Shown: positions 44,362 to 53,735 of the stretch, one piece after another | Numbering within the stretch: the first letter of the stretch is position 1 | Layout of the letters: each line of letters opens with the position of its first letter | NCBI GenBank assembly: GCA_965199875.1 | Contig: OZ241346.1 | Span: 3,658,001 to 3,722,000 of the forward strand | Length of the DNA stretch: 64,000 nucleotides | DNA from: VXYL01 sp965199875 | GTDB lineage: Bacteria; Pseudomonadota; Gammaproteobacteria; Pseudomonadales; Azotimanducaceae | Direction of reading: 5' to 3' | Program-made: the position numbers and the translations under genes | Notes under the pieces: model-generated | The model's input: the letters and a program-made list of their open reading frames with translations, nothing else | What the model was told of the DNA's origin: nothing | Databases searched by the model: none

Positions 44362-45702
44362 CTAGGCAGGCAACTCCAAGCGCATCGCGGCGCCACCGAG
44401 TTCGCTGTCGGAAATGCGCAGACGGCCTTGGTAGGCGGTGGCGATTTCCACCACCACGGCAAGGCCGATGCCTTGGCCGTCGGTGGCCGCATCGGCCCGG
44501 GCGCCGCGCCCCAGAACCCGTCGCCGTTCTTCCGGCGGGATGCCGTCGCCGTCGTCCTCGATGTCCACGGCGACGCCGTAGGAACTGCGCGCAACGGAGA
44601 TTCGCACGCTCCGTCTGGAATACTTGAAGGCGTTCTCGATCAGATTGCCCAGCATCTCCATCAGGTCGCGTTCGTCCACGCGCACGGCAAGCGCCGATGC
44701 GGGGTGCGTTCCTTTCAGCTGCACGCTGGCTTGCCGATCCGCATGGACGCGCTCCAGAGCGTTGACGATGCGTTCGACCACCGGCGCCACCGGCACCGTC
44801 TGCAGAGCCCGTGCTGCCGACGCCGACACGGCCCGAGACAGCTGATGCGCGATGGTGGTCTGCATGCGATCCACTTGCTCTTGCAGCACCTCGGCCTCGG
44901 CGCTGCGCAGGTCGCGCATGGCGTTGGCGATCACGGCGAGGGGCGTTTTCAAGCTGTGCGCCAAGTCGTCCATGGCGCGGCGATAGCGTTCGCGTCCGGC
45001 TTTCTCGAAGGCGATGAAGCGATTCAAGTTGCGCGCCAGGCCGGAGAGTTCCCGGGGATAGTCTTCGCCGATGTCGGCCTGCTCCCCCGCTTCGAGGCCG
45101 CGCACGCGCTTCGCCATCTGCCGCACCGGCCGCAGCCCCCAGCGCAAGGCGCCGATCTGCACCAGCACGAACAGCGCCGCGGCGACGCCCAGCACGGCGG
45201 CGATGCGGCGGCGCGATTCGCTCATTCGGCGACGATAGGGCGCGGCGTCGGCGAGCACCCAGAACGTCTGCTCGACGGCCGATTCGACAGCAACCGTATA
45301 GGCGGCGGCGTAGCGCGGCACATCCCCACCGCGGGCCAGCTCGAAGTGGAACTCTCCAGGAGCCGGCCGCTTGTCGAAGGGAGGCTGCTCGGGCAAAGCG
45401 GCGTGGCCGACGCGAATCGACGGCGAACGCCAGGTCACCGTGCCGCCGGCGCTTTCCACGTAGGCGTACAAGCCGGAGTTCGGTCGGCTAAGCCGCTGAT
45501 CGCCGAAGTCGCTGGCGGCCGCCAAGCCGCCCCGGCGCTCCCGTTCCACCGCTACCAGGGCATTGACGACGCCGTTCAGTTCTTCCGCGACGCCGGCGAT
45601 CACCGCCCGGTTGTAGGCGCTGTCGAGTATCCATCCCACTACGCCGAGGCACAGCGCCAGCACCACGGCGGCGATCGCCAGCAGACGCGCTTGCAGCCCC
45701 AT
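44362..45702 (-). CDS. Sensor histidine kinase, PhoQ-like
   Basis: A 446-residue membrane kinase. Two membrane segments (residues ~7-27 and ~166-188) flank a ~140-residue periplasmic sensor domain. A HAMP-like linker follows, then the H-box DDLAHSLKTPLAVI, the N-box LIENAFKYSRR, and the G-boxes EDDGDGIPPEE and GQGIGLAVV. The H-box HSLKTPL is the form used by PhoQ and relatives. It follows the response-regulator gene by 17 bp and would phosphorylate it in response to an unknown envelope signal. Confidence 0.92.
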   Translation of the reverse strand: MGLQARLLAIAAVVLALCLGVVGWILDSAYNRAVIAGVAEELNGVVNALVAVERERRGGLAAASDFGDQRLSRPNSGLYAYVESAGGTVTWRSPSIRVGHAALPEQPPFDKRPAPGEFHFELARGGDVPRYAAAYTVAVESAVEQTFWVLADAAPYRRRMSESRRRIAAVLGVAAALFVLVQIGALRWGLRPVRQMAKRVRGLEAGEQADIGEDYPRELSGLARNLNRFIAFEKAGRERYRRAMDDLAHSLKTPLAVIANAMRDLRSAEAEVLQEQVDRMQTTIAHQLSRAVSASAARALQTVPVAPVVERIVNALERVHADRQASVQLKGTHPASALAVRVDERDLMEMLGNLIENAFKYSRRSVRISVARSSYGVAVDIEDDGDGIPPEERRRVLGRGARADAATDGQGIGLAVVVEIATAYQGRLRISDSELGGAAMRLELPA

Positions 45703-45719
45703 GTCGACTCTGGCAGCCC

Positions 45720-46391
45720 CTATTCCGGGGCAAAGCGATAGCCTTGGCCGCGCAGCGTGCGAATGATTCCCAGCCGGCCGTCCGGGTCCAGTTTGCGCCG
45801 CAGCCGGCCGACGAAGACTTCGATCACGTTGCTGTCGCGCTCGAAGTCCTGCTCGTAGATGTGGTTGGTGAGTTCCGCCTTGGACACCACTTTGGACGGG
45901 TTCATCGCCAGGTATTCGAGCACGCGATACTCGAAGGCGGTGAGTTCCACGGGCGTCTCGCCCAGGCGCACCTCCTTGCTGGAGGTGTCGAGACGCAGTG
46001 CGCCGCGTTCGATCACCGTCGAGGCGTGGCCGCCGGCACGGCGGATGAGCGCCCGCACGCGGGCCAGCAGCTCCTCCATGTGGAACGGCTTGGTGAGGTA
46101 GTCGTCGGCGCCGGCTTCAAGCCCGCGCACCTTGTCCTGCCAGTCGCTGCGGGCGGTGAGGATCAGCACCGGCGTGGCGTTGCCCTCGCCGCGCAGCCGT
46201 TCGATCAAGGAGACGCCGTCGAGCTTCGGCAGGCCGAGGTCGATCACCGCGGCGTCGTAGTCGAACTCGCGCGCGTAGTACAGCCCCTGCTGGCCGTCCG
46301 ACGCCATGTCCACGACGAACTGCCGATCGCGCAGAAACTTGTCCACCTGCGCGGCCAGCAGCATCTCGTCTTCAACGATCAACAGGCGCAA
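45720..46391 (-). CDS. OmpR/PhoP-family response regulator
   Basis: A 223-residue regulator. The receiver has the acidic pocket VEDE, the phosphorylated Asp in AVIDLGLPKLDG, Thr in LILTARS and Lys in LTKPF. The winged-helix DNA-binding domain is at residues ~125-220 (ELTAFEYRVLEYL, RDSNVIEVFVGRLRRKL). The family start is MRLLIVED, here TTG at 46391, supported by GGAGG upstream. It pairs with the following kinase gene and probably controls envelope genes. Confidence 0.94.
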   Translation of the reverse strand: MRLLIVEDEMLLAAQVDKFLRDRQFVVDMASDGQQGLYYAREFDYDAAVIDLGLPKLDGVSLIERLRGEGNATPVLILTARSDWQDKVRGLEAGADDYLTKPFHMEELLARVRALIRRAGGHASTVIERGALRLDTSSKEVRLGETPVELTAFEYRVLEYLAMNPSKVVSKAELTNHIYEQDFERDSNVIEVFVGRLRRKLDPDGRLGIIRTLRGQGYRFAPE

Positions 46392-46523
46392 CGGCTGCCT
46401 CCGTGGAGCACCAGCGCGAAACCGAACCGACTCTAGCAGCCCTGCGCCCAGGACGCTTGCGAGCGCGGGCAAGTCGCCTCTACGCTTCTCCTTCAAGAAA
46501 TCGACGGACCGTAAGGAGTTCCG

Positions 46524-47756
46524 GTGGCCTACCCCTTGCAGGGCACGAAAGTGCTGGACCTGTCCCGGGTTCTGGCCGGCCCTTTCGCCGGGCGGATGCT
46601 GTGCGACTTGGGAGCGGACGTGCTGAAGGTGGAGCCTCCCGACGGCGACTTGACGCGCCTCTGGGGCGCGGTGGTGGGTGGCGTGCCCGGCTATTTCCAC
46701 CAGCAGAACGTCGGCAAGCGAGACGTGTGCATCGACCTCGCCAAGCCCGCGGGGGTGGAAATCGTCAAGCGCCTGGCGGCGAAGGCCGACTTGGTGATCG
46801 AGAACTTCCGTCCCGGCGTGATGGCGCGGCTTGGCCTCGACTATTCGACGTTGAAGACCCTGCGCAACGACATCGTGCTGCTGTCGATTTCCGGCTTCGG
46901 CCAGAAAGGCCCGGAAGCGCGCCGCCCGGCCTACGCGGCGGCCATACACGCCGAGGCCGGGCTGGTGCGTCGGCAGGCCCGGCAAGGCCGACCACCCGCG
47001 GACATACAGATGTCCGTGGCCGACACGAACGCGGCGCTGCACGGCCTGGTGGCGGCGCTGTCGGCGCTGCTGATGCGCGACCGCACCGGCCACGGCCAGC
47101 ACATCGACATCGCCATGATCGACGCCATGCTGGTGACCGACGACCAGCTGCACTACGGCTTGGAAGACTCCCGCGACACCGCGCCAGCGCTCTCGGACGT
47201 CTGGCGCACCGGCGCTGGCGACGTGCTCATCGCTGGCGACTTTCGCCACGTCTGGCGGCAGCTGGCGAGCAGGCTGGGCGTCGCCGATCCGACGCCGCCG
47301 AACGCATCGCTCGAGCGGAAGATCCGGCTGCGACGGCAGGCTGCGGAACAATTCTTCGCCAGCTTGACGAGCATGGACGAAGTGCGCGGCGCCATGGACG
47401 CCATGAATCTCGCCTGGGGCGAAGTGCGCGACTCCGCCGACGTGCGCGATTCGCTCACCGTCGGCCACCGCGGTTCCATCGCCGACATCGACGACCGCGC
47501 TGGCGGCCGGCGTCCGGTGGCGCAGTCGCCGTACCGATTCTCCGCCGCCGACGCCGGGGTGCGCGGCCCGGCGCCGCATCGTGGAGAACACAACCTCGAA
47601 GCATTGCAGGACTGGATCGGCTGCGACGAGGACGAGGTGGCCAAGTGGACCGAGGCCGGCGTGTTGCTGCAGGATGCCAGCGCCCTGGGCTCGGCGCGAG
47701 GTGGGCCAGCTCAACAGGAGCGTCGGCCCAAGGGTCAGTCCGGCAGGCGCGTGTAG
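46524..47756 (+). CDS. CaiB/BaiF-family CoA-transferase
   Basis: A 410-residue type III CoA-transferase from GTG 46524. It shows KVLDLSRVLAGPFAGRMLCDLGADVLKVEPPDGD, the usual fold with the catalytic Asp (expected near ADTNAALHGL, about residue 170), and GRGDVLIAG-like segments. It transfers CoA between carboxylic acids such as formyl or succinyl-CoA donors and an unknown acceptor. Its end overlaps the convergent Nudix gene by 22 bp. Confidence 0.92.
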   Translation: MAYPLQGTKVLDLSRVLAGPFAGRMLCDLGADVLKVEPPDGDLTRLWGAVVGGVPGYFHQQNVGKRDVCIDLAKPAGVEIVKRLAAKADLVIENFRPGVMARLGLDYSTLKTLRNDIVLLSISGFGQKGPEARRPAYAAAIHAEAGLVRRQARQGRPPADIQMSVADTNAALHGLVAALSALLMRDRTGHGQHIDIAMIDAMLVTDDQLHYGLEDSRDTAPALSDVWRTGAGDVLIAGDFRHVWRQLASRLGVADPTPPNASLERKIRLRRQAAEQFFASLTSMDEVRGAMDAMNLAWGEVRDSADVRDSLTVGHRGSIADIDDRAGGRRPVAQSPYRFSAADAGVRGPAPHRGEHNLEALQDWIGCDEDEVAKWTEAGVLLQDASALGSARGGPAQQERRPKGQSGRRV

Positions 47757-48343
47757 TCCGGGTCGATGGTCTCGAAGAACGTCTGCACCATGCGGTAGGT
47801 CATCCCCCAGACGAAGTAGCCGCCGGCCAAGCGGAAGCCGTTGAAGGCGCCCGCACCCGATCCCCCGCCGTCGAACGGCGGGCTGTCGCGCTCGGCGTTG
47901 CTGCCCCGGTGCATCGGCGCCAGGGGCGTCCAGACCGTCGCCGCCACTTCGTGGTTCAACGTGAATGCCGGGTCTCCGTCGATGGCGAACACGAACGGCG
48001 CGACGAGCATGTTGCTGCGCACGCTCATCGGCCGCTGCCTGGGCAGTTCGCCGAGCACGCTGGCGGCCGAGATGTCCAGCCCGATCTCCTCGTCCGTCTC
48101 GCGCACCGCGGCTGCGCGCAGAGTCGCGTCCTGCGCATCCCGATGGCCGCCGGGGAAGGCCATGTGCCCCGACCACGGGTCGCCGGCCTTCTCGGCGCGC
48201 TTGATGAACAGCATCTCGGTGCCAGCCGTGCGTTCGCGCAGCACCACGGCAACGGCGGCCTGGCGGGCGCGCCGTTCGTCGTCGACGAGCTGCCGAGGCC
48301 GCACGCCGGCGAGCCGTTCGCGAATGGATGCCAAGCGCAGCAT
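47735..48343 (-). CDS. Nudix CoA pyrophosphatase (NudL/YeaB type)
   Basis: A 202-residue Nudix hydrolase. The Nudix box is GGHRDAQDATLRAAAVRETDEEIGL (G-x5-E-x7-REUxEExGU in altered form), and the upstream segment HMAFPGGH is the CoA-pyrophosphatase signature. It removes 3'-phosphoadenosine-phosphate from CoA or acyl-CoA. ATG 48343 overlaps the start of the divergent thioesterase gene, which is unusual; one of these starts is probably further in. Confidence 0.92.
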   Translation of the reverse strand: MLRLASIRERLAGVRPRQLVDDERRARQAAVAVVLRERTAGTEMLFIKRAEKAGDPWSGHMAFPGGHRDAQDATLRAAAVRETDEEIGLDISAASVLGELPRQRPMSVRSNMLVAPFVFAIDGDPAFTLNHEVAATVWTPLAPMHRGSNAERDSPPFDGGGSGAGAFNGFRLAGGYFVWGMTYRMVQTFFETIDPDYTRLPD

Positions 48344-48798
48344 TCGACTATGTTAACTTGGCTGCACGGCAATCCGAGCGAAACAGCGCCTTGCAGCAGC
48401 GTCTCGACAGCACCGCCAACCGCTGCTTCGTCTGCGGCCCCGGCAATCCCTCCGGCTTGAACATCCGCTTCCGGCTTGAAGGCGGCGTCTGCCGGGGAGA
48501 GTTCACGCCCCAGGACGCCCACGTCGGCTACGACGGCGTCACCCATGGCGGCATCCTGTTCAGCCTCCTCGACGACGTGATGGCCAACGTCATCTTCCTG
48601 GGCGGCGAACGCTGCTTCACGGCCAAGGCGGAAGTGCGCTACCGGCAGCCGCTCGCGGTAGGCACGAAAGTGCGAGCGGAAGGCTGGCAGCAGCGCCGCA
48701 AGGGCCGCTTGGCGATCCTCGCCGGCCGCCTGCTCGACGACGCCACCGGCGAACTGGTGGCCGAAGCAACCGGCAGTTTCATGATCGACGCGGGTTGA
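48328..48798 (+). CDS. Hotdog-fold thioesterase (PaaI/4HBT-like)
   Basis: A 156-residue protein with the pattern NRCFVCGPGNPSGLNIRF, then DGVTHGGILFSLLDDVMANVIF (active-site helix region) and FTAKAEVRYRQPLAVGTKVRAEG. Proteins with this Cys-rich opening are uncharacterised acyl-CoA thioesterases. The ATG at 48328 overlaps the divergent Nudix start by 16 bp; TTG at 48358 (after FDYVN) would avoid this. It might remove CoA from products of the neighbouring enzymes. Confidence 0.85.
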   Translation: MPSAAFDYVNLAARQSERNSALQQRLDSTANRCFVCGPGNPSGLNIRFRLEGGVCRGEFTPQDAHVGYDGVTHGGILFSLLDDVMANVIFLGGERCFTAKAEVRYRQPLAVGTKVRAEGWQQRRKGRLAILAGRLLDDATGELVAEATGSFMIDAG

Positions 48799-48810
48799 TG
48801 GAGCGAGCCG

Positions 48811-48903
48811 CTAGGCGCGTTTCGTGCCCAGTCTTCGACTGGCCACGGAGCGGCAGGTCGCGCTGTCCGAGATGACGTTGGTGTCCACTAACCACCCGCT
48901 CAA
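48811..48903 (-). pseudogene. vapC: Truncated VapC-type PIN toxin
   Basis: About 30 residues: the family opening LSGWLVDTNVIS (first catalytic Asp in VDTN), then unrelated residues and a stop. The TTG start overlaps the antitoxin stop (TTGA). A VapC is normally ~130 residues; all other catalytic acidic residues are gone, so it is a dead toxin. Confidence 0.65.
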
Positions 48904-49154
48904 ATGTCCACCTCGCGCACCGGTCCTTGGACGGATTCGCGATCGAACTGCAGACGATTCAGCGGCGATTGCGACAGCACATCGCGCAAAGCGGGTGCGG
49001 CGCTGGAAGCCCGGAGCCTGTCGAACTCGTCGGTGGAGATCACCACGACGGCACCGCGGCCGCTTACCGTTACCTGCTGCGGCTGGCCCGCCGCGGCTAG
49101 GCGCACGACCTTGCTCAGCTCGGCCTTTGCCTCCCCCAGCTTCCACACCGGCAT
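48900..49154 (-). CDS. Phd/YefM-family antitoxin
   Basis: An 84-residue antitoxin of the Phd/YefM type: WKLGEAKAELSKVVRLAAAGQPQQVTVSGRGAVVVISTDEFDRL. It would bind its PIN toxin and the operon promoter. ATG at 49154 gives the family-like MPVWKLGEAK. The toxin gene directly downstream is truncated, leaving this antitoxin alone. Confidence 0.8.
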   Translation of the reverse strand: MPVWKLGEAKAELSKVVRLAAAGQPQQVTVSGRGAVVVISTDEFDRLRASSAAPALRDVLSQSPLNRLQFDRESVQGPVREVDI

Positions 49155-49347
49155 TGATGCAAGGGAAGGCTCCCGCTGAGTGTGCTCCACCACGCGCCCG
49201 AACGTCGCCCGGCGGGGCGCTTCGCCGGTGGCAGCAGACACCCAACAGCAACGAACGCTAGACGGTCAGCCGCTTGCGTCGGCAATGGCGCTCTGTGACC
49301 AAGTTGGTCAGATCGTGCCCGCGCTGCGTAGACGTCAACGAGCCGGT

Positions 49348-50403
49348 TCAGCCAAGCCCCAGCACCGTTCGGTTGGCGCTTTCGTCGGTTCCTGATGCCG
49401 CGAAGTCGTCGAATGCCTTGTCGGTGACGCGGATGATGTGGTCGCGGATGAAGGCGGCGCCTTCCCGGGCGCCGTCTTCTTGGTGCTTCAGGCAGCACTC
49501 CCACTCCAGCACGGCCCAGCCGTCGAAGTCGTAGCCGGCGAGCTTGGAGAAGATGGCGCGAAAGTCGATCTGGCCGTCGCCCAGGCTGCGGAACCGGCCT
49601 GGCCGGCGCAGCCAGTCCTGGTAGCCGCCGTAGACGCCGGCGCGGCCGGTTGGATTGAACTCCGCATCCTTGACGTGGAACATCTTGATGCGTTCGTGGT
49701 AGATGTCGATGAAGGCCAGATAGTCCAGCTGCTGCAGGATGAAGTGGCTGGGGTCGTAGAGGATGTGGGCGCGGGGGTGGTCGCCCACTTCCTGCAGAAA
49801 GCGCTCGAAGGTCAGGCCGTCGTGCAGGTCTTCGCCCGGGTGGATTTCGTAGCAGCAGTCGACGCCGTTTTCGTCGAACGCGTCGAGGATCGGCCGCCAG
49901 CGGGCGGCGAGTTCCTGGAAGCCCGTGTCCACGAGGCCGGGCGGGCGCTGGGGCCACGGATACACCATCGGCCACAGCAGAGCGCCGGAGAACGTCACGT
50001 GGGCGGGGAGGCCCAGGTTGCGGCTGGCCCGGGCGGCCAGTTTCACCTGCTCGATCGCCCACTCGGTGCGCTCGGCCGGCTTGCCGCGCAGTTGCGGCGG
50101 CGCGAAACCGTCGAACAGCTGGTCGTAGGCCGGATGCACGGCAACCAGCTGGCCTTCGAGGTGGGTGGAGAGTTCGGTGATGCATACCCCGCATTCCTGC
50201 ACGCGGCCGGCGAGTTCGTCGCAGTAGCTCTTGCTTTGCGCAGCCTGCTTGACGTCGATGAACGCCGGATTGCCGATGGGCACCTGGATGCCGACGAACC
50301 CCAGGTTGGCGGCCCACCTGGCCATGGATTCGATGTTGTCGAACGGATCCTCGTCCGCCATGAACTGGGCGAGGAAGATCGCCGGGCCTTTCAGAGTTTT
50401 CAT
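49348..50403 (-). CDS. Sugar phosphate isomerase/epimerase (IolE-like TIM barrel)
   Basis: A 351-residue xylose-isomerase-like TIM barrel: GFVGIQVPIGNPAFID, WPMVYPWPQRPPGLVD, CYEIHPGEDLHDG with Glu and His metal ligands, ILYDPSHFILQQLDY and KMFHVKDAEF. Enzymes of this fold isomerise or epimerise sugars and inositols. It is 38 bp after a Gfo/Idh-type dehydrogenase gene, an arrangement typical of sugar or inositol catabolism. ATG 50403 has GGAAGGAA upstream. Confidence 0.9.
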   Translation of the reverse strand: MKTLKGPAIFLAQFMADEDPFDNIESMARWAANLGFVGIQVPIGNPAFIDVKQAAQSKSYCDELAGRVQECGVCITELSTHLEGQLVAVHPAYDQLFDGFAPPQLRGKPAERTEWAIEQVKLAARASRNLGLPAHVTFSGALLWPMVYPWPQRPPGLVDTGFQELAARWRPILDAFDENGVDCCYEIHPGEDLHDGLTFERFLQEVGDHPRAHILYDPSHFILQQLDYLAFIDIYHERIKMFHVKDAEFNPTGRAGVYGGYQDWLRRPGRFRSLGDGQIDFRAIFSKLAGYDFDGWAVLEWECCLKHQEDGAREGAAFIRDHIIRVTDKAFDDFAASGTDESANRTVLGLG

Positions 50404-50441
50404 GTTTCCTTCCTTGTGCTTTCTGCGTGTGGGCGAAGGGC

Positions 50442-51602
50442 CTAAGTCTGCGGAAAGTCGATCCAGCGCGCGCCGGCCTCGGCGCTGGCGACCACGGCTT
50501 CGATGAACGCCATGCCGCGCACGCCGTCGTCGATGGTTGGGAAGTCCCGTTGCTCGTCGGTCGGCTTTCGCCCGGCTTTGCGCGCTTCCAGCACGTCGGC
50601 GAAGTTGCGGTACAGGAGGGCGAACGCTTCCAGGAATCCTTCCGGGTGGCCAGCCGGCAGGCGGGTCGCCGCGGCGGATTCGACGCCGACGCCGGGGCCG
50701 CCGCTGCGCCGCACTTCGCAAGGCCGGTCCGGCCAGCGCACCAGCAGCGAGTTGGGTTCCTCCTGCCGCCACTCCAAGCCGCCGCTGTCGCCGTAGACGC
50801 GCAGCTTCAAGCCGTTTTCTTCGCCCACGGCTATCTGGCTGGCGCACAGCACGCCCTTGGCGCCGCCCTCGAAGCGCAGCAGCACGTTGCCGTCGTCTTC
50901 CAGGCGGCGTCCAGGCACGAAGGTCGTCAAGTCCGCGCAGAGCGACGCGATCTTCAGGCCGGTGACGTACTCCACCAGGTTCTCGGCGTGGGTGCCGATG
51001 TCGCCCATGCAGCCGGCGGCGCCGGAGCGTTCGGGATCGGTTCGCCACTCGGCCTGCTTGTTGCCCTCCGCTTCCTCGCGTTCGGCAAGCCAGCCTTGGA
51101 TGTATTCCACGGCCACCCGGCGCACCTGGCCGAAGGCGCCGGATCGAACCAGGTGGCGCGCCTCCTTCACCATCGGATAGCCGGTGTAGTTGTGCGTCAG
51201 GCCGAAGGTCAGGCCGGTTTCGGCGACCAGCCGCGCCAGCTGCCGCGCTTCGCCGAGATCGAACGTCGCCGGCTTGTCGGACATGACGTGGAAGCCGGCC
51301 TCGAGGGCCGCCTTGGCGATGGCGAAGTGGGTGTGGTTGGGGGTGGCGATGGTCACGAAGTCCATGCGCTCCGCTGCCGGGCGCTCTGCCTCGCCGGCCA
51401 TGAGTTCGGCGTAGCTGCCGTAGCTGCGCTCGGGGTCGATGCCGTACAGCTCCGGGCCGGCTTTGCGGCTCTTGGCGGGGTCGCTGGAGAATGCGCCGCA
51501 GGCGAGCCGAATGCGCCCGTCGAGCTCCGCGGCCATGCGGTGGACGGCGCCGATGAAGGCGCCCTCGCCACCGCCCACCAGGCCCATTTGCAGTTTCGCC
51601 AT
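50442..51602 (-). CDS. Gfo/Idh/MocA family oxidoreductase
   Basis: A 386-residue dehydrogenase. N-terminal Rossmann domain with GLVGGGEGAFIGAVHR, the family ATPNHTHFAIAKAALEAGFHV, DKPATFD (Lys-Pro motif, EKP in most relatives), and a C-terminal alpha/beta domain with GDIGTHAENL. It oxidises a sugar or inositol using NAD(P). It is the first gene of a two-gene unit with the isomerase. ATG 51602 gives MAKLQMGLVGG. Confidence 0.92.
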   Translation of the reverse strand: MAKLQMGLVGGGEGAFIGAVHRMAAELDGRIRLACGAFSSDPAKSRKAGPELYGIDPERSYGSYAELMAGEAERPAAERMDFVTIATPNHTHFAIAKAALEAGFHVMSDKPATFDLGEARQLARLVAETGLTFGLTHNYTGYPMVKEARHLVRSGAFGQVRRVAVEYIQGWLAEREEAEGNKQAEWRTDPERSGAAGCMGDIGTHAENLVEYVTGLKIASLCADLTTFVPGRRLEDDGNVLLRFEGGAKGVLCASQIAVGEENGLKLRVYGDSGGLEWRQEEPNSLLVRWPDRPCEVRRSGGPGVGVESAAATRLPAGHPEGFLEAFALLYRNFADVLEARKAGRKPTDEQRDFPTIDDGVRGMAFIEAVVASAEAGARWIDFPQT

Positions 51603-51768
51603 TGCGTCCCTCCCGCGCACTCAGACTGCCACAGACTGCGTGGATTGAACGCACTGCGGCACGGATACGTCAAGCGGCGGCCCGGCGGGGTAGTATGCCG
51701 GCGGTGCGCAAGGTGGCCATCCATCGGCGGCCTGCTTGCGGACTTCGGTCGCTTGGACGAGCCCTGCC

Positions 51769-51991
51769 ATGAACAATGCCCCGCCGACCGCCTACGCCAG
51801 CACTCTTGGCCAGTTCAGCTGGGCGCTCTTCGGAGTGGGCGCGCAATCCCTACTACATTCTCGTCGTCATCTACATCGAGAGTCAGCGCGTCGGCTTCGC
51901 TTCCGTGCTGCTGCTGCTGGGAGTCGGCGTGGCGCTGATGTTCTTCGTCAAGGAGGAGCGAACCGAACCGGCGGCAGCGCTCCGCCGCTAG
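51769..51991 (+). pseudogene. MFS transporter relic with a large internal deletion
   Basis: Only the two ends of a transporter remain: the N-terminus (STLGQFSWALF then, in the next frame, EWARNPYYILVVIYI) and the C-terminal membrane helix (GFASVLLLLGVGVALMFFVKEERTE). In between about ten membrane segments are missing, and a frame change falls near 51836. The FAWALYDWARNPYY pattern is that of UMF1/BtlA-type MFS proteins. Clearly non-functional. Confidence 0.65.
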
Positions 51992-52123
51992 CCGTGCGCC
52001 AGGTGCGGCGCACTCCACGGTGGCGAGTTGCTCCGCTGCCCGTTGTCCAATGCCTCTTTCTGCGCAAAATCAATGTGTTGGGCACGGACACAAACCTAGT
52101 CGACGGATGCATGATCCGCCGTT

Positions 52124-53500
52124 TTAGTGACTGGCCTCGGGTCGGCTGCTCGACACCCGGCTCAAACGCGCAAGGAGGGCAACGGCGGCGATGGCCAACC
52201 CGGCCACCAGGCCCCACCAGAAGCCGCGCACGCCGAGCGCGTCGACCGTCAGGCCTTCAAGGCCGTCGACGCCGAAGCAGAGCGCGTAGCCCACCGGCAG
52301 CCCCACCGCCCAGTAGGCGATCAGGGCGATGAACATGGGCGCCCGGGTGTCCTTGTAGCCTCTGAGCGCTCCCATCGTCGTCGCTTGTCCGGCGTCGAAT
52401 ACCTGGAAGACGGCGCCGATGGCGAGCAGGCCAGCCGCCAGCTGCACCACTTCGGCTTCGCTGCTGTAGAAGGCGACGATGTGCTTGCGGAGCGTAATCA
52501 TCGCCGTTGCCATCGCCACCCCCCAGGCCAGCGTGGTGCCCACCGCCACCCACGCGGAAACGCGCGCCGCGGCCCGGTCTCCCGCGCCGACGTTGAAGCC
52601 GACGCGAATGGTCGCGGCCATGCCGAGCGCCAACGGCACCATGAATGCGATGCCCGAGACGTTGAACGCCACCTGGTGGGAAGCGACCGTCTCGACGCCG
52701 AGCCGACCGACCAGCAGCGTGACCACCGAGAAGAAGGCGACCTCCAGGAACAGCGCAAAGCCGATAGGGAGGCCAAGCTTCAGCAAGCGGCCGATTTCGC
52801 GCCCGTGCGGCCACGAGAAGGCGGCGAAGACGCCGCTTGCCGAGATGCGCGAGAACAGCGCCACGGCGATCATCGCGAGCAGCGAGTAGATCATGACCAC
52901 CGCCGTCGCCCAGCCGCAGCCGACGCCGCCGAGCGCCGGTACGCCGAGCGCCGGCCAGCCGTAGACGAACAGCGCGTTCAGCGGAAACTTCAGCGCCAGG
53001 GCGCTCAAGCTGATGAACATCGCCGGCTTCGTCCACGACATTCCTTCGCACAGGCAGCGCAAAGACGCGTAGGCCAAGAGCGGCACCAGGCCGAGGCTCG
53101 CCGCGTCCAGATAGGCCACGGCGACCGGGATCGCCTGCTCGTCGACGCCCACCCAGCGATACACCGGCTCCGCCTGGTGCAATACGAACGTCAGCGCCGT
53201 GCCGCCGCCAATCGCGATCCACAGAGCTTGTCGGACGACGCTGCCGGCTTCGGCGATCCGGTCGGCGCCGTGCAGCTGCGAGACCGACGGCGTGACCGCC
53301 AGGATGATGCCCGACATCAGCAGCATGGTGGGAAAGTACAGGTTGCCGCCCAGCGTCACGCCGGCGAGGTCCGTGGCACTGACGCGGCCGGCCATCACCG
53401 CATCCATCACGCCCATGCCCATCTGCGAGAGCTGGGTGACGATGATGGGCAGGGCGAGGGTGCCGAGCGTACGGAACTCGGCCAGTGCGGACCGCGACAT
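52124..53500 (-). CDS. MATE family multidrug/Na+ antiporter (NorM-like)
   Basis: A 458-residue protein with 12 predicted membrane segments in two six-helix halves. It has the NorM pattern: LPIIVTQLSQMGMGVMDAVMAGRVSATDLAGV at the start, ALRGYKDTRAPMFIAL in the second half, and PLALGMAATIRVGFNVGAGD. It exports cationic drugs in exchange for Na+ or H+. ATG 53500 starts directly before the first helix. Confidence 0.93.
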   Translation of the reverse strand: MSRSALAEFRTLGTLALPIIVTQLSQMGMGVMDAVMAGRVSATDLAGVTLGGNLYFPTMLLMSGIILAVTPSVSQLHGADRIAEAGSVVRQALWIAIGGGTALTFVLHQAEPVYRWVGVDEQAIPVAVAYLDAASLGLVPLLAYASLRCLCEGMSWTKPAMFISLSALALKFPLNALFVYGWPALGVPALGGVGCGWATAVVMIYSLLAMIAVALFSRISASGVFAAFSWPHGREIGRLLKLGLPIGFALFLEVAFFSVVTLLVGRLGVETVASHQVAFNVSGIAFMVPLALGMAATIRVGFNVGAGDRAAARVSAWVAVGTTLAWGVAMATAMITLRKHIVAFYSSEAEVVQLAAGLLAIGAVFQVFDAGQATTMGALRGYKDTRAPMFIALIAYWAVGLPVGYALCFGVDGLEGLTVDALGVRGFWWGLVAGLAIAAVALLARLSRVSSSRPEASH

Positions 53501-53735
53501 GGGGCGCAACCAGCGCAGCCACAGGTGTTGCGAATTGTACACGCCAAGCCATGGCAAGCGGCTGTCCGGCCGGCGCTTGGACGCTTGGCGCGAGACCTTC
53601 AAGGACGCTTTCGGTCCGACTTTCGTGGAACTCCGCAGCCACCGCGGCTACAGCTGCTACAGCTACCAAAGCCAAGCGGGCAGCTGGGCGCGTGTATACT
53701 CGCCGGTTTCCGAAACGACTTCGTTAGGAGCTAGC

